From: Chara braunii
Taxonomy: Eukaryota; Streptophyta; Charophyceae; Charales; Characeae
Reading direction: 5' to 3'
DNA length: 50,909 nucleotides
NCBI GenBank assembly: GCA_003427395.1
Contig: BFEA01000247.1
Location: forward strand, 550,323 to 601,231
A program made the translations under genes and the position numbers. The notes under the pieces were generated by a model. That model was not told the DNA's origin and searched no databases. It was given only the letters and a program-made list of their open reading frames with translations. Shown here in pieces: positions 36,177 to 48,009 of the stretch (positions within the stretch are counted from its first letter, which is position 1; every line of letters begins with the position of its first letter).

Positions 36177-36177
36177 G

Positions 36178-36208
<31 letters not shown>

Positions 36209-36308
36209 GAGTCGGTGAAACTCCGACGAAACAGTTTGTCACATCCCCTCGTTTGTTGTCCTCTTCTTTCTCTCTGCCTACGGTTTACCGGACAGTTCTA
36301 TTTGTGAC
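36209..36308 (+). ncRNA. 5'-truncated copy of the hammerhead-like unit
   Basis: 100-bp direct repeat of 36611-36710 with 3 differences by eye. It begins inside the catalytic box, so a (TA)n tract runs straight into the GA of the box and the leading CTG is missing. Stem II (GTCGG/CCGAC), GAAAC and the GTC triplet (36238-36240) are intact. It ends in GTGACG followed by (TA)n. Confidence 0.75.
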
Positions 36309-36326
36309 GATATATATATATATATA

Positions 36327-36712
36327 TACCGGTCAGGTCGAGCGGCAATGGTCGGGGCCGTTACTAGGCGGCCATGTTGTGCCTCTAGTGCCAGCGGCGT
36401 GTCTTGAGTGTGTTTTTTGGCTGTGACAGACCTTTCTTTGTTTCGTGGATGTTTTGCTGGCTTGTGATGGGGTGTGAACCGACAGTCTGTAGAATTTTCC
36501 ATCTGATGTGGGTGAGTGATAGTCTACTTTGTTTTGGTTAAGGTAGATTATCATTTACAGTGTAATCAGTGAGGGGATTCTGCAGATTGTTGAGGGTTCA
36601 GCGTCCTGATGAGTCGGTGAAACTCCGACGAAACAGTTTGTCACAGCCCCTCGTTTGTTGTCCTCTTCTTTCTCTCTGCCTACGGTTTACCGGGCAGTTC
36701 TGTTTGTGACGA
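36327..36712 (+). mobile_element. Hammerhead-bearing element, full unit (retrozyme- or Penelope-pLTR-like)
   Basis: About 386 bp between two (TA)n tracts (36309-36326 and from 36712). Starts CCGGTCAGGTCG, ends HHR core plus a roughly 70-nt tail with a hairpin (CTGCC...GGCAG enclosing CGG/CCG, 36676-36697) and GTGACG. With the truncated copy on its left it makes a head-to-tail array whose predicted cleavage sites are 402 nt apart. No ORF. Such arrays are known for plant retrozymes and for pseudo-LTRs of Penelope-like elements. A second diverged copy lies at 11947-12241. Confidence 0.72.
36606..36642 (+). ncRNA. Hammerhead ribozyme-like core
   Basis: CTGATGA (36606-36612), stem II GTCGG/CCGAC with five pairs and loop TGAAACT (36613-36629), GAAAC (36630-36634), then AGTTT and the cleavage triplet GTC (36640-36642). 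A minimal stem III of three pairs (A-U, C-G, A-U) with loop GTT would place cleavage after C36642, a type I arrangement. Stem I is not clear: GAGGG upstream could pair with CCCTC downstream across an internal loop. All conserved core bases are present. Confidence 0.75.
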
Positions 36713-36727
36713 TATATATACATATAA

Positions 36728-37045
36728 GGTAACTGACGTTAGGGATTGGCCGAATGCCTGAACCCGAAAGCCCGAACGTATGGACCCAAGTGGGCGAGCA
36801 CGTTTTAACACCGCCATCTTCGATAATTTTTTATTTTTGTTTGGCTTAGCAAAATAACTTCAAAATTTATAGGCAGGTACCTCACATCATATAGAACTCA
36901 CAAAAAACAAATAAGAGAAAAAAAATTATTTTTAGCCCCTGAAATAATTATTGGCGGGGGCCTAATGTCTTCGGGCTCGGAACCCGAACGCCCGTACGTA
37001 CGGAGGTCGGCCCTGTGACCTCCGTACGTACGGGCTGGTGACCCT
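36728..37045. mobile_element. Terminal-inverted-repeat element, copy 3 (short derivative)
   Basis: The right end GGTGACCCT (37037-37045) and the subterminal GTACGGAGG/CCTCCGTAC hairpin match copies 1 and 2. The body keeps one GAGCACGTTTT...CACCGCCATCTT segment in the same orientation as the right arm of copy 2. The left end (AGGTAAC near 36727) is only loosely complementary. About 320 bp, a deletion derivative between (TA)n tracts. Confidence 0.65.
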
Positions 37046-37054
37046 ATATATATA

Positions 37055-37445
37055 TATATGTATAAATTATAAATAAAACATTCACAATCTTATGAACTCC
37101 GATACCCGTCTGAACTCTTTAAGAATTGTTTTATGTTTTTCTTATGTGCTATGAATAATATGGTAGCAACCATTCGGTTTGATCTTCATTTTACAACAAC
37201 TTATAAGCAAACTCATTTTATACCTTAACATTAAAAACAAAACAATCACTGTATATACACCGGTCCACTTATGTATCTCAAAATGAACACAACATTCATA
37301 CAATATTATAAATGCGGCTTATGATAACCGGTTGGTCGATGAATTGCAATAGTATTGTTATAAATTATATATTAATGATTGAAAGTTATGTTATTGAAAT
37401 ATATAATTTATATTCATTTTTTTTCCTCATATATCGTTATTTAAG
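37055..37445. repeat. Flanking direct repeat, copy B (paired with 33705-34100)
   Basis: Diverged direct repeat of the sequence right of copy 1, beginning at the same distance from the element end. This suggests that element end and flank were duplicated together. Confidence 0.78.
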
Positions 37446-39622
37446 AATTATAGTCACCGCAATCAAAATGACATGTCAATATACGGCTGGAGTAAAACTT
37501 TTGTACCACCGTAATCGTTTTTCATGCAACACATATTATGTCGACCCAAATTACCTTAAGCTGCAGTATTTAAAAAAAAAATTAAAAAAAAAATAAAAAT
37601 GATACACATCTCGACAAACACAAAGTGAGGTACAAATAGTAGCAGTTTAACAATTTTTTAACGATTTTTCAACATTAGATTCAACACTTAACCATAGATT
37701 TTTGTAAATAAAATATAAGTGTCAAATGTCGGTGAACTTTACTTATCATAAAACACATCTTACATCTAACAACATACAACGATATGTTATGAACTTGATA
37801 TAAAAACAACAACATTTTGTTTGCTATTGATCAATAGATCATTTAAAATTTGGATAATTTTTGAACGATTGAAAATGAGGATTTTGATACTCTAAAGGAG
37901 ATCGAGGTTATACCTCACATTAAGGAGGAAAAAATAAAATAAAATGAAAGGTATATATATACAAAAAGTGTTTAAAAAGTATAAAATATATCTTAATGAG
38001 ATTAATAAAATAAGTTGTGGTGTAAAATCATCTTTAAGACTGTACGATCCTTTTAATTGGAAAACCAACTCTGATTAGGTTATGGCGACAAATTGAGGAA
38101 TGAAAATAAAAAGGTTAATACAAAGGTCAAGACGCGCGAGTTTGATAAGGAGAAATCGATATATGAAAACAAAGTCAACATGTCAAAACAAAACTTAAAG
38201 CGAAATTCTTGTTTGAAGTCTTAATGCGAGAGTTGACAAACATGATTCAATACATCAAGTAAATTATTTGAATACAAACTGCATAAAGCAGAGTACTATA
38301 GCATGTAGCACAAAGGATAAGTGTTTTTGAAAGCGGCAAAACAAAGATTTGAGAGACACATTCTCTGATTTTACCAGTAATGTAGAGTAAATGAGCAAGC
38401 TAGTCTAAAGAGTTGAGCAAAAAACGAGTGATAGGAGATCGAACTAGTAAGAGAGAGGCAAATGGCAATCAATACCCTACCATATAAGTGCACATTTCTT
38501 CTAAAATAAAGTATAAGAAAAGGAGAGTAGGAACTCAATGAGGCAAGCATATTAAAAAGTCATTGGGGACGATAAAAATAGCACACATGAGGCCATGAGG
38601 ATAAAAAAAATGGGAAAACATAACCGACAATGGATTCTTCATATGAACTTAACAGTACATAAAATCATTTAACAAGAGTCAGAAGACGAAACTAAGTGTA
38701 TAAATAATAATACAGGGGTGTGAGGTAATATCCCGGATCAAGAGGAAAAATAATTGAACAATAAAAAATTCAAGCGAGGTGATACTTCTGTATTTGATAC
38801 CAATAGGGGATGCAACTTGTCCCTTTTGCTCGAGGTTAGGAGAATACGATAACGATATTGCGACTAGAAGTATGACAAGGATACTGAATCTCACCGCAGT
38901 AAATAAGGTTTTGCAATATGTAATGAGTCGGCTCAAGGGTAACAACCTTATACATAGTTCAGGCCTAAGGAGAGGAGGATCGGAAGGTACGAACTTGATA
39001 ATGTGTGCTTTTAGAGTGACGGAGGGCAGGATCACAAAACAAATTGCCCTACCTTCCAATAAGACTTAAAAAAGTGAGTCATACATTTTGGTGTACTTAA
39101 GCGAGTCAAGGATATTTATAGTATCTCTTCTTCCGAAGCGGTATCATAAAACGAGCAATATATGACATACAAGGCTTGGAGTTGGGAGAGAATAAAGGTT
39201 AGTCGACTTGACTACTTTCTTTAGGCTCAAAGTCAGTCGTGTTTTTTTTATAAAGGGACTTGGATCCTGCATAACATTTTTCCTACTGTTTTTCTTTCCT
39301 CACTTTTGACTCTCAATCTTAGGGTCAGATAGGTTAGAAGAGGTGTATTAGGGAAGTTATAATATATCCATATGTTAGCTCGATTACTTACTTGTAAATA
39401 TGTATGGGCGGTGAGAAAATGAATCAATATTTTTTTTTTTAGCCTACTTACGTCCCTTTTACTTGTCACCCTATTTATGTCGTATAGGTTTGACTTTTCG
39501 AAGTCGGCGATATAACGCAAGAAGGAGAGTTCAAATATCAAACTGATCTCCAGCGACGGTGGAATAAGGCAGGTATCGATCGCCTTTGTTAGTGTCTCGG
39601 AATGATATTTGCTATGAGGAAA

Positions 39623-39666
<44 letters not shown>

Positions 39667-41632
39667 AATTGGGTACTTGACTACATAGAGACACATCAGT
39701 TGGATAAGGTGGAGGTGTTGAGGAGAGTCATGGGCAAATGAGAACATGATGCGACAATGTTGGTGATAATAATAAACGCAACATATTGGAAAAATTTTGC
39801 TATGACGATGCTCCAACTGAAGTGTCAACCATTGAATTAGTATGAAAAACTTTTATGTTGCAATGGGCTAAGCTTAGGTCGTTTCCTTGAAACCTTTCAT
39901 ACCTTTGGGCGCGAGCGAGAACGATTTGATGAGAGATGATTAAAGAGATACGTATCAATCTCGGATACGTAAACCAAAATTGATATAGTGATACGAGAGA
40001 GGCGCAATTGGGTACGCTTCTACTAGGACATTAGGTTTACCTTCAACCTATAGCGGCAGGTTTATAGACCAATAACATCGGGGGAATGATATGGAGCGAG
40101 ATAGCAGGCATAGACCATATAGGGTTCACAAATGTGAGTGAATGACGTATCTCAAGGAGTTGCAGCTCCATTAGCCACCGTGACAAGGGCGCGGACAATA
40201 AACATGCATATTAAACTTTGACTTTTAATTTGTAGTTGTGAGAACATGTGCAATATTGATATGGCGTACGAGTAGTTGATAATACTATTCGGGATTGTTT
40301 ATGTAAGGGTGACCTATGTATGTTAAGTGTTTTTTTTTACATGGGACTGGTTGTACAGGAGATAGAACTGTAATGCACATCATAAAACTTCATCGTACTC
40401 CTTGTGAATAATAGTGTATGACAAAGGTATTCGGTAATCACGTAGATTTCAATTGTATATGTTGAATAACATTTAGTAGGATTAAAGATGCATTTAACAA
40501 GATTGTATATACAAATTCGACTTCATGGCTCAATAAGTTCGACTCAACATATATTTTAGTACGCATGTACATATGTCCCACATCCAATGAGATTATCATA
40601 TAGATTGAATTTCTATGATTTGTGTGTAAATTTCGAGCCTTTGGTAAAGACATTTGATTTTTTTTTGTGACACCGCCTTAAGATTTATAACGCATTACTT
40701 ATTATTTGAGAGATTGATTGTTTGCGTTCGCTTAATGAATATTATTTTTTCAGCTTGATGGATATTATTTGTCCAAATACACTTTATGAGTACTACCATA
40801 TGAGTATATTATTTTGGGCACCAACTATTTTGTGATATTTAATTTGCGTGTAATCCTGATAGGTCGAATTCATGTTTATCGGGTTTTTTGCGGAGTCCGT
40901 CGACTATAAGCATTCTCACACTGTGTATTCGTCTTCGTCTTCTTTTCATTGTTCGCTATTGTAATGTTGTATGACATACACACTAAATATGCTAAGTACT
41001 AATATGTTTGTTGTGTATTTTTAAGAATCATTGTGTTCAAAATCTAAGGATCTTAATATATAAAACTTATATAATTTTAGGTTGAACTGCATAGCGGTCT
41101 AAAGTATGTTAAAAATGAGAACTAGTTTAGGTGTTACCTATTTTTTTAGTACTGAAAATGAAACTTTTATTATAGGAGTTATAATGTTAATAAAATTAAA
41201 ATTTATTTTTGCTGCAAAAAGTTGTAAAAAAACATATCAAATATGAGTGTATGAGTTATAAATCTCTTTTGAGAATTTTTTGTCAGACTATAAGAAATGT
41301 TATCCAGGCTACTCTGATTAAATAGAGTGACCATGAACCTTTCGAAAATTTGACAACGACCGTTAATCACTTTATTTGATGCAACCGTCTATCTGTGTAA
41401 TCCCCACTAGAACCCAACAGATTGGTTTAGAGCAAATTATCTTAAACAGGGAAATTACCTTAGTTTTCACAAATAAAAGTAGAGCGTCACTATGAATTTT
41501 GAGGATAAGCTATATCTATTAATGGTAGTTCTACAAGGCAGTTAAGTGACACAGCGTCGTCCATCTGTTGGGGAAGGAGTTAGCATTGGGGCGGTTCAAT
41601 ACTAGTTGAGAATTAAATAAATATAATAGAGA
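37446..41632. other. AT-rich intergenic stretch, no gene recognised
   Basis: Contains a (TA)n tract at about 39626-39662 and many short runs. The longest ORFs (38679-39059 minus, 38779-39069 plus) overlap each other on opposite strands and show no recognised domain. Confidence 0.5.
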
Positions 41633-43720
41633 TGTTATAACCCACATCGTGGGTTTTTGTCCCACACAACCGAGGCCCGACGTTAAGATCCGAACAATTG
41701 ATCATTTCGAGGACCCTTATTAAGGGAACTGAAGAATTTTTAGACTTAAGGTCAGAGAATCGTTGTATCATCGCACAAACAACATAGGCAATATTGTCAC
41801 TTCATAGATGCGGTGAATATTAGATTTCACCTGATCAGATTAACCATGGTAACCCGAAAACGGAACTTTGGAAAAACCTGGGATTCTTTAAGCTAGATTC
41901 TCTTACTTCATAATTGCGAGGTAGGAGGTTCGATGTTTTCAGATAGTGATATTCTTAGGGTCAGATAAGTAGATTTCAGTTTCGTTCCGACAATATAAGA
42001 TTTTTATTTTAACGAAATATGGTTGTTCGTACTACACGTACTAAGTGGTTGCGGTAGTTATATGCAACACTTGCATTATAAAAAAAAAGGCAATATCGGC
42101 AACAACAACATAAGGATTAAACAGCGAGGGTGAACCATCAACCATCAAGTTTCAACCGTCTAAGACACAAGGGGCGTATTTTGTTGCAGAACTACCATTG
42201 CCATAACTTCTTCCTTCTCCCTATTTTGCCTCTTCACTTCTCCTCTTGAGGCCTCATATTCTCTCTTTATTTTTGCTCCTCTACTGTTGCCATTAATGTT
42301 GTCGTGAGCCAGAAAATGTATTATACCCAACATCAATGAAAACTGACCATAAATTATGAGAAGGTCTTGCTAAAGGTGGATTTGCCATCACTTGATTGAA
42401 CACTTACTCGAACGAGACAGTGAGGTAGATTGACAAGTATTGGTTCGCCGGAGCTGTGAGATCGTCTGTCAATACTTTCCTACTCCATCAGATGTCGGAT
42501 AATGGATCAACCATATTGTACGTCCACAGTATAAACGAGACGGTGCGGCGACATGCATTGGCAGTACCACTGCTAATGCACCCAAGAGAGAATGTACCGA
42601 CAACCAAGGGTGAAGCGCCGACAAATATTCAATCATCGTTGACATGTCTCGCTATTCTATAGTGTGTGTGAATAAGGTCGTTTATATGACAAGTCCATGA
42701 ATGGATGGTTGGGTTGACATCTTCATGCAGGCCCTTCAACAAAACAAAAGTAGTCAAGATCATCATATCGTGTAGCGCGTCATAATTCTCACAAGGGTCT
42801 CACACTGAAACCTATTTCTGTTGTAGCCTTTATTTTTTCTTTTTTATTATAAAGAAGAGCAAGATCTCATAATTATGGCTCCATATCCATTGTTAAGCAC
42901 ATCTGTCCAGTTTACAACATCCCTTCACCAAACGAAGGTGATGGGCCTTGGGCTGCTGTCTTAGGAGTCCGTCCAATTTTCTTATGTAAGTAGAAATACC
43001 TGGTAAGAAATTGGTTTGTGGGTCTATTTAAGTTTTTATTGGCCGAATAAATTTTGCTTGTCCGTTGTTGGAGCATCGTTGCTTTATTTTGAGCGAGGTC
43101 TGAAGTTGAGAAACGAAGTTGAAGATTGCACTGCTGTCATTTCGCAGCTCTACCTGAGAGTTTCCACATGACTGTGTTGTTGGGTTTGGGCGCTGTCATT
43201 TTTCACTTGGCACCCATACATGTTGTTCTTTCTCACGAGGAACTTCATTTTTTTCGAAGTGTTGGATCAATTATCTTCTTCTTCATGAGGACTTTCAACG
43301 CTGCATTTTTGTGCGGGTGTTAAGCTGGCGCTGCTATCATTGGGCTTGCTTGTTCAAATCGGCACGTTGTGATAATTGTGGGGTTATTGTTGTTACGAAA
43401 GCCATAACCAGGGGTATGAGGTAGCAAGGAGCAAGAAAAAAATTCTTGTATACTTCGTTAATATTTACTTTTTGTTGTTCGGGGTTGTTGGCAACGTGGT
43501 TATGATTCTTGACAAAAATACTTTGGATTGATTGGAGGATAACGGGGGATCGAAAAATTGAAATTCATTTTTATATTATCTGTGTATTTTGAGCTTCTTG
43601 TGTGCATATCCTCTGTATGGTTTTGTGTGGATTTGCCTCCTTCGAGTCTACTCTACAGTTGCATGTGTGAATTGGAACTTGTGAATTCACTTTGGATTGA
43701 ATTCAATCGGGTACATAACA
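41633..43720 (+). repeat. Probable LTR of a second retrotransposon (plus strand)
   Basis: Starts TGTTATAACCCACATCGTGGG, a common kind of start for plant LTRs, and ends GTACATAACA. The first and last bases form an inverted repeat (TGTTAT/ATAACA). Directly after the end comes a primer-binding-site-like sequence. No second copy is seen in the window, so the 2.1-kb length and the call rest on the end signals only. Confidence 0.45.
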
Positions 43721-43722
43721 GT

Positions 43723-43739
43723 TGGTATTGGAGTTATGA
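43723..43739 (+). other. Primer-binding-site-like sequence
   Basis: TGGTATTGGAGTTATGA resembles the initiator-tRNA-Met site TGGTATCAGAGCTATGA with three transitions. Position two bases after the LTR-like end supports it. Confidence 0.45.
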
Positions 43740-46031
43740 CCGTGTGCCATCGGTGAGCAATTGAGTGGCAACCTCCTTTATGAGCGATCGTCGGAGTAGG
43801 GACTTGTTGTCCGCTTTCTCTTCAATGAACGTTGTTGATGAGTGGTTGTGAAAAGTAGTGTGCGAGGGAAAAATTACAAGATTAAAAAAAAAAGTGGAGT
43901 GGTGGAACAATTGTGTAAAGTTTTAACTGGCAAAAGTGGATTTGACCGGTGCGTCAACTCTAAGTGGCAATGTAAACCTGGGGGTCAGGGGATCCTCATG
44001 TTGTAAAACCTTGTCCGCAGAGAGCAAGGGATAACCGTGTGGGCCGCTGTTGAGGTTCCTTTGACAAGTTATTTGATTATAAGACGTAGCGGAATATTAA
44101 CTGCAGGTCTACTGTTGATGACAAATTGAACTGCGATGATCTATTGCAGTGGTTGGTCAACGGTTGACCAACAATATATCTTCAATCACGGTTTGCTCAA
44201 GTGAGTTGGTTCCGTGGATTTCATTGCCCAACGCCAGACCATTTCAGTGTCTGCCATAGTTTGTCAGCATCAATCATTGTGCAATTTGATCATATTGATT
44301 GTCAATTATCCTTGGTCGGTGTTGACCCTTCCTTGAGTTCGTTCTAATATGATGATGGAAATACTATTATCGTGCCCTCACCTCATGTGATTGTCAGTCA
44401 GTTGTGCAAGTGCCAATCGTAAACGGTGTCTGTCCCAACGGTCAGTTTCAGTCTGCAAGTCAGTCTTGTCCGTTGCCAATTACTATAGGTAGTCTGAAGA
44501 AGGTCAGTCCGTTAATGGTAACTTTTGTCCACGTCGAATGTCAGGTCGAGAATCAAATGGCATATTCCTATCTTGCTTAGAGCATGGATTTTCTAAACTG
44601 CATTTACGATAAAAAAATATTTGTTCCTATTTTTTTATTCCTGATTGCATAAATAATCAATCTCTCTTCCCTGTTGTGAAATGCTAACGATTTTGGGAAG
44701 GCTCTATGACGAGCCTGATAAAAAACAACTCTATATTTCTGATCGGGTTCCTCACTAAGACGTAGTCGTTCCATTTACTGAGATGCTGGATGAGGCTACG
44801 CGGTAGATCACCACGGTAACTTAACGCTGCAAGCGCTAACGTACCTCGGTGACCTACTGGGTTACAATGCGATGTTATACCCGTCTTCTTCTTCAACCTT
44901 GTTTCTCGAGCACCGCGTTCACATCCCGATTATACAGGGAGAAGAAAGGATGGTACTGAAGGTGAGGATTAGTGTAACAACCTCGTGTTCCCTGCCGAAT
45001 ACTGCTTTCTCGTGTGAAGTTGCCATCTTGCTTGCACTGATCGTAGCTTCGAAGAAGGTTGCAGAGAGGTACTCCGGAAGGGGTACTGATGTGAAATTCT
45101 TGTGGGATACGTTAGACCATGGAGGACACTCTCGTTTGATGAGATGCTGGAAGAGTATTTGAAGGAGAAGAGCTTATTGGAAGAATTGCAAGGAGAAGCA
45201 CCCCCGGAGGTGATGGTTAATTTCCGAGATTCGCTTTTATGCTCCCTGTATAATATATATATCGTTCTCCCTTATAATACAAAATTCTCAAAACGTCTAT
45301 CATGTTCACGTACGTCTAATTTCATGCATATGATATGTTTCATCCTGGTTCGGGAAGCAAAGCAGTGTTGGTAAATGTGCTTCAATCATTCTCCTCCAAT
45401 GAGCTGACAAGTATGGCAGGCTAGCTATATCCTTTTAAAATACTTTCTCCTTTAAGGGAATTCCACTACCTATAGCCTTTTATTTTTCGACTGCTATGGT
45501 GTCGTCGACTCTCAATGTGGTCTTATGACAAACCATTAGGACCAGGAAATGAATGTGTATTTATATGCACATTACCTATTGATGAATGAACATCATGTGA
45601 TTAATGTACTTTACTTAATACTTGTTTGATACTCCTTGTACTTTATGTGTTGAAATCGTTGCCGAAACCTAGGATTGATGGCAATCCGCTAGACTCTGTT
45701 TGCAAAATAAGATGTCTGATTAACTTTCTTCTCACCCAAGTGAGGTGTGTCTAGGATCAGTTAGCAACCTCGTTGTATGGGTTTCGTCGACAATTTCAGG
45801 GAATCGACATACGAGGTTCACCAGATGGATGTTGTGTCCGACTCGAGGGATTATGTTATAGGTAGACCGTGGATAAATGATGGAGGAAGATTAAGGACGG
45901 GACTCTCAAGTGAAAAATAAAAAAAAGGAAGGGAGAAGGGTGTGGGGGGCCACTAAGATCTGACGAGCGGATGGCGGATTATAAAAGATTCGAGATGCGA
46001 ATGTGTAATAGAAAGGGTTGAGGGTAGTACT
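43740..46031 (+). other. Possible decayed retroelement interior, no clear gene
   Basis: Follows the primer-binding-site-like sequence. Two overlapping plus-strand ORFs in different frames (44872-45162 and 45102-45374; FDEMLEEYLKEKSLLEELQ looks helical) could be a broken gag, but I recognise no domain. The rest is without features. Confidence 0.3.
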
Positions 46032-46341
46032 TGTAGCGGACCTCTGGTTTGGCCTGTGAGACCAGCCCATTGGCCTGTTCTCACAGACCTGTGTTGTATT
46101 CGGGGTAGTCCAGTCCAGGCCGGTACCTCTGTCGGTACCCGCCAGTCCAGTCCAGTCCAGTCAGTCCGCTGGGATATACCCCAATTGTTCTCTGTTTTTT
46201 AAATCATTCTACATTGGCACATGTTGGAGTACATGCGTTGGAGTCCAGCGTGGGAGCTGCACTGTGCCATCTCGCTCCCCCTCCATCCTCCATCTCCATT
46301 TCTATCCCAGGCGGAGCACCACACCCGGTGGGTCCGCCACA
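46032..46341 (+). repeat. Probable LTR (310 bp) of a third retrotransposon (plus strand)
   Basis: Starts TGTAGCGGACC and ends GGTCCGCCACA; the ends are inverted complements at 10 of 11 positions. TGGTATCGAAGTGGG at 46343 follows after one base and fits a primer binding site. A short array of CCAGT units lies at about 46140-46165. No 3' LTR is seen downstream, so the element is truncated, or the other LTR is out of the window or rearranged. Confidence 0.6.
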
Positions 46342-46342
46342 C

Positions 46343-46357
46343 TGGTATCGAAGTGGG
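46343..46357 (+). other. Primer-binding-site-like sequence
   Basis: TGGTATCGAAGTGGG, sharing the TGGTATCGRAG core with the site of the 1-8421 element on the other strand. Confidence 0.55.
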
Positions 46358-46661
46358 AACGTTCCCTGCTCCTACCCACCACACCGCATAGCAGGGAAAA
46401 TTGCCAAAACCCGACAATGGGTTTTCGACTGCTTTTCGACCTTTTGCAGGGAAAAAACGGCGGAAAAAAAAGGTGCAACGATGAAGAGACACATGGCGGA
46501 AAAAGGAGTTGCCGTCACTACGTGTGCTCGCAAGCGCCAAGGCCAAGGCCGCCGTACACGCACACGCACGCTTCACGTGCCCACACTGCCCCGCTGCCCC
46601 GCTGCCCCGCCCTACTCCCGGATTATTCATTATCAACATACGAAATGCGGTTGCTGCCAGG

Positions 46662-46735
46662 GTTTGAACCTTGGCAACTGCCACTCATGCGCGTGCGTAG
46701 CGAGTGCTCTGGTACACTGGCCACAACCAAAGTGC
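46662..46735 (-). repeat. tRNA-like sequence (degenerate)
   Basis: On the minus strand a GGTTG...CAACC acceptor-like pair encloses TGGCCAGTGTACCAGAGCA (A-box-like) and AAGGTTCAAACCCTGG (B-box and T-arm-like). The anticodon arm is not well formed. Probably a tRNA-derived repeat or pseudogene. Confidence 0.3.
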
Positions 46736-47089
46736 TCGCTGGTGTTGAAGAAGTGGCACGGTCGCTATTCCCCCCCCGTCAACAGCAGCGGGCAGACAAT
46801 TATTTGCATCCCCCCTCCTCGGCGGTGGGGAGACACCATGGCTGCTACTGCCTGTGCCCGTGGCCATCTGCAGTGCCACGTGGCAGTCTGTTGTGGATCG
46901 TGAAGACCCCCTCATTAGGGGCTGCTCTACAGTGGTGAGGGTCTGCTCACACAGCACGCCCTGGATCTGCAGTGATGCTGCTAGGGGTTGATCAAGATCT
47001 CAGCCCCCTCCCTCCTCCAGTTGGCCTGCTGCAGTGAGGACCAAGACCCTTCTGGTCTTGGTATACCTTGTGCCCTTGGAGACACCGAA

Positions 47090-47480
47090 GACCAAGTATC
47101 ATCCTTCTATCTTTCCTCTCCGTACTTACCCACTTTCTCTACGTTTTTTCTCTCCTCTTACTCACCACCTTTCCTTCTTCCTCTTCTGCCTCACTCACTT
47201 TCTTCTAATCACTCTCACCACCCATACCCCTCTCCCTACCCCACCTTTTCTCCCACCACCCACTATTTTACTATAGTTTATCCATTTTTTTTTTTTTCTT
47301 TCTCCTGTTTTCTCTTTGCTTCTTGATCCCTCTTCTCCTTTCCCCTCTCTTTCTCTCCCATTCTCTCACCCTCCTCTCCCCCAACTACAACCCCATCACT
47401 CCCCCCATCTCCCCCTTCACTATTTTTCTCTCTCTAGCCGATTTCTCTATTTTCTCCTTCTTTATTTATTTTATGAAATT
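47090..47480 (+). repeat. Long pyrimidine-rich tract
   Basis: About 390 bases that are overwhelmingly C and T on the plus strand, without a fixed unit. It lies in the presumed leader between the 46032-46341 LTR and the gag-like start at 48010. Confidence 0.8.
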
Positions 47481-48009
47481 TTTAATTTGCGGCATTTTGA
47501 AACTTAGTGTGCTTATCTTGGACTCTCCTTTCCCTTGGTACATTTTTGACCCTAAAGGGGGTAGGGAAATGTTGTCGAAAATTCCAAAAAAATAAATATT
47601 ATTTCTCTCTTCACATTTTGTTTACTTATTTATTTAATTATTTTAATTATTTTAATTATTTATTTTTATTTTTCTCTCGAAATTTCACTGTCTATTTATT
47701 TTCCCTCCCGCCTCCCCTCCCCATGCTTGCTATTTTATTTTCTTGATTAGGTCACCGGTACCCTACCCTAACCACTCAAAACCCGGTTAGGGTTTTCTTA
47801 GGGTTTTTTCTAGGGTTTAGGATTTTCCTAAGCCCCCCTACTACCCCTTCCCATTTGGGCAGCCTGGACCTGAACCACCCTTCCCCCTTTGCGCGCGCCC
47901 TCGCTCGACTCACTAGCGCCGCCCGTCGCTTCTACTGCGGACCCCCTCCTACGCCCTCCGCTCACTCGGACCTCCTTTGACCCCCTCCAGTCCGACCCGT
48001 CACCTCCCC

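Noticed and set aside
38679-39069. Opposite-strand ORFs of 126 and 96 codons
   Set aside because: They overlap each other, sit in AT-rich sequence, and show no domain; most likely chance.
43807-43860. GTTGATGAG followed by GAAAAG as another hammerhead core
   Set aside because: No stem II complementarity and the conserved boxes are incomplete.
46214-46938. Overlapping plus-strand ORFs of 224 and 229 codons
   Set aside because: They begin inside the LTR-like segment, overlap in different frames, and have low-complexity composition. They look like non-coding GC-rich leader sequence.
47790-47825. Telomere-like TTAGGG/TAGGGTTT repeats
   Set aside because: Only about four irregular units with different spacing; too few and too degenerate for an interstitial telomere array.
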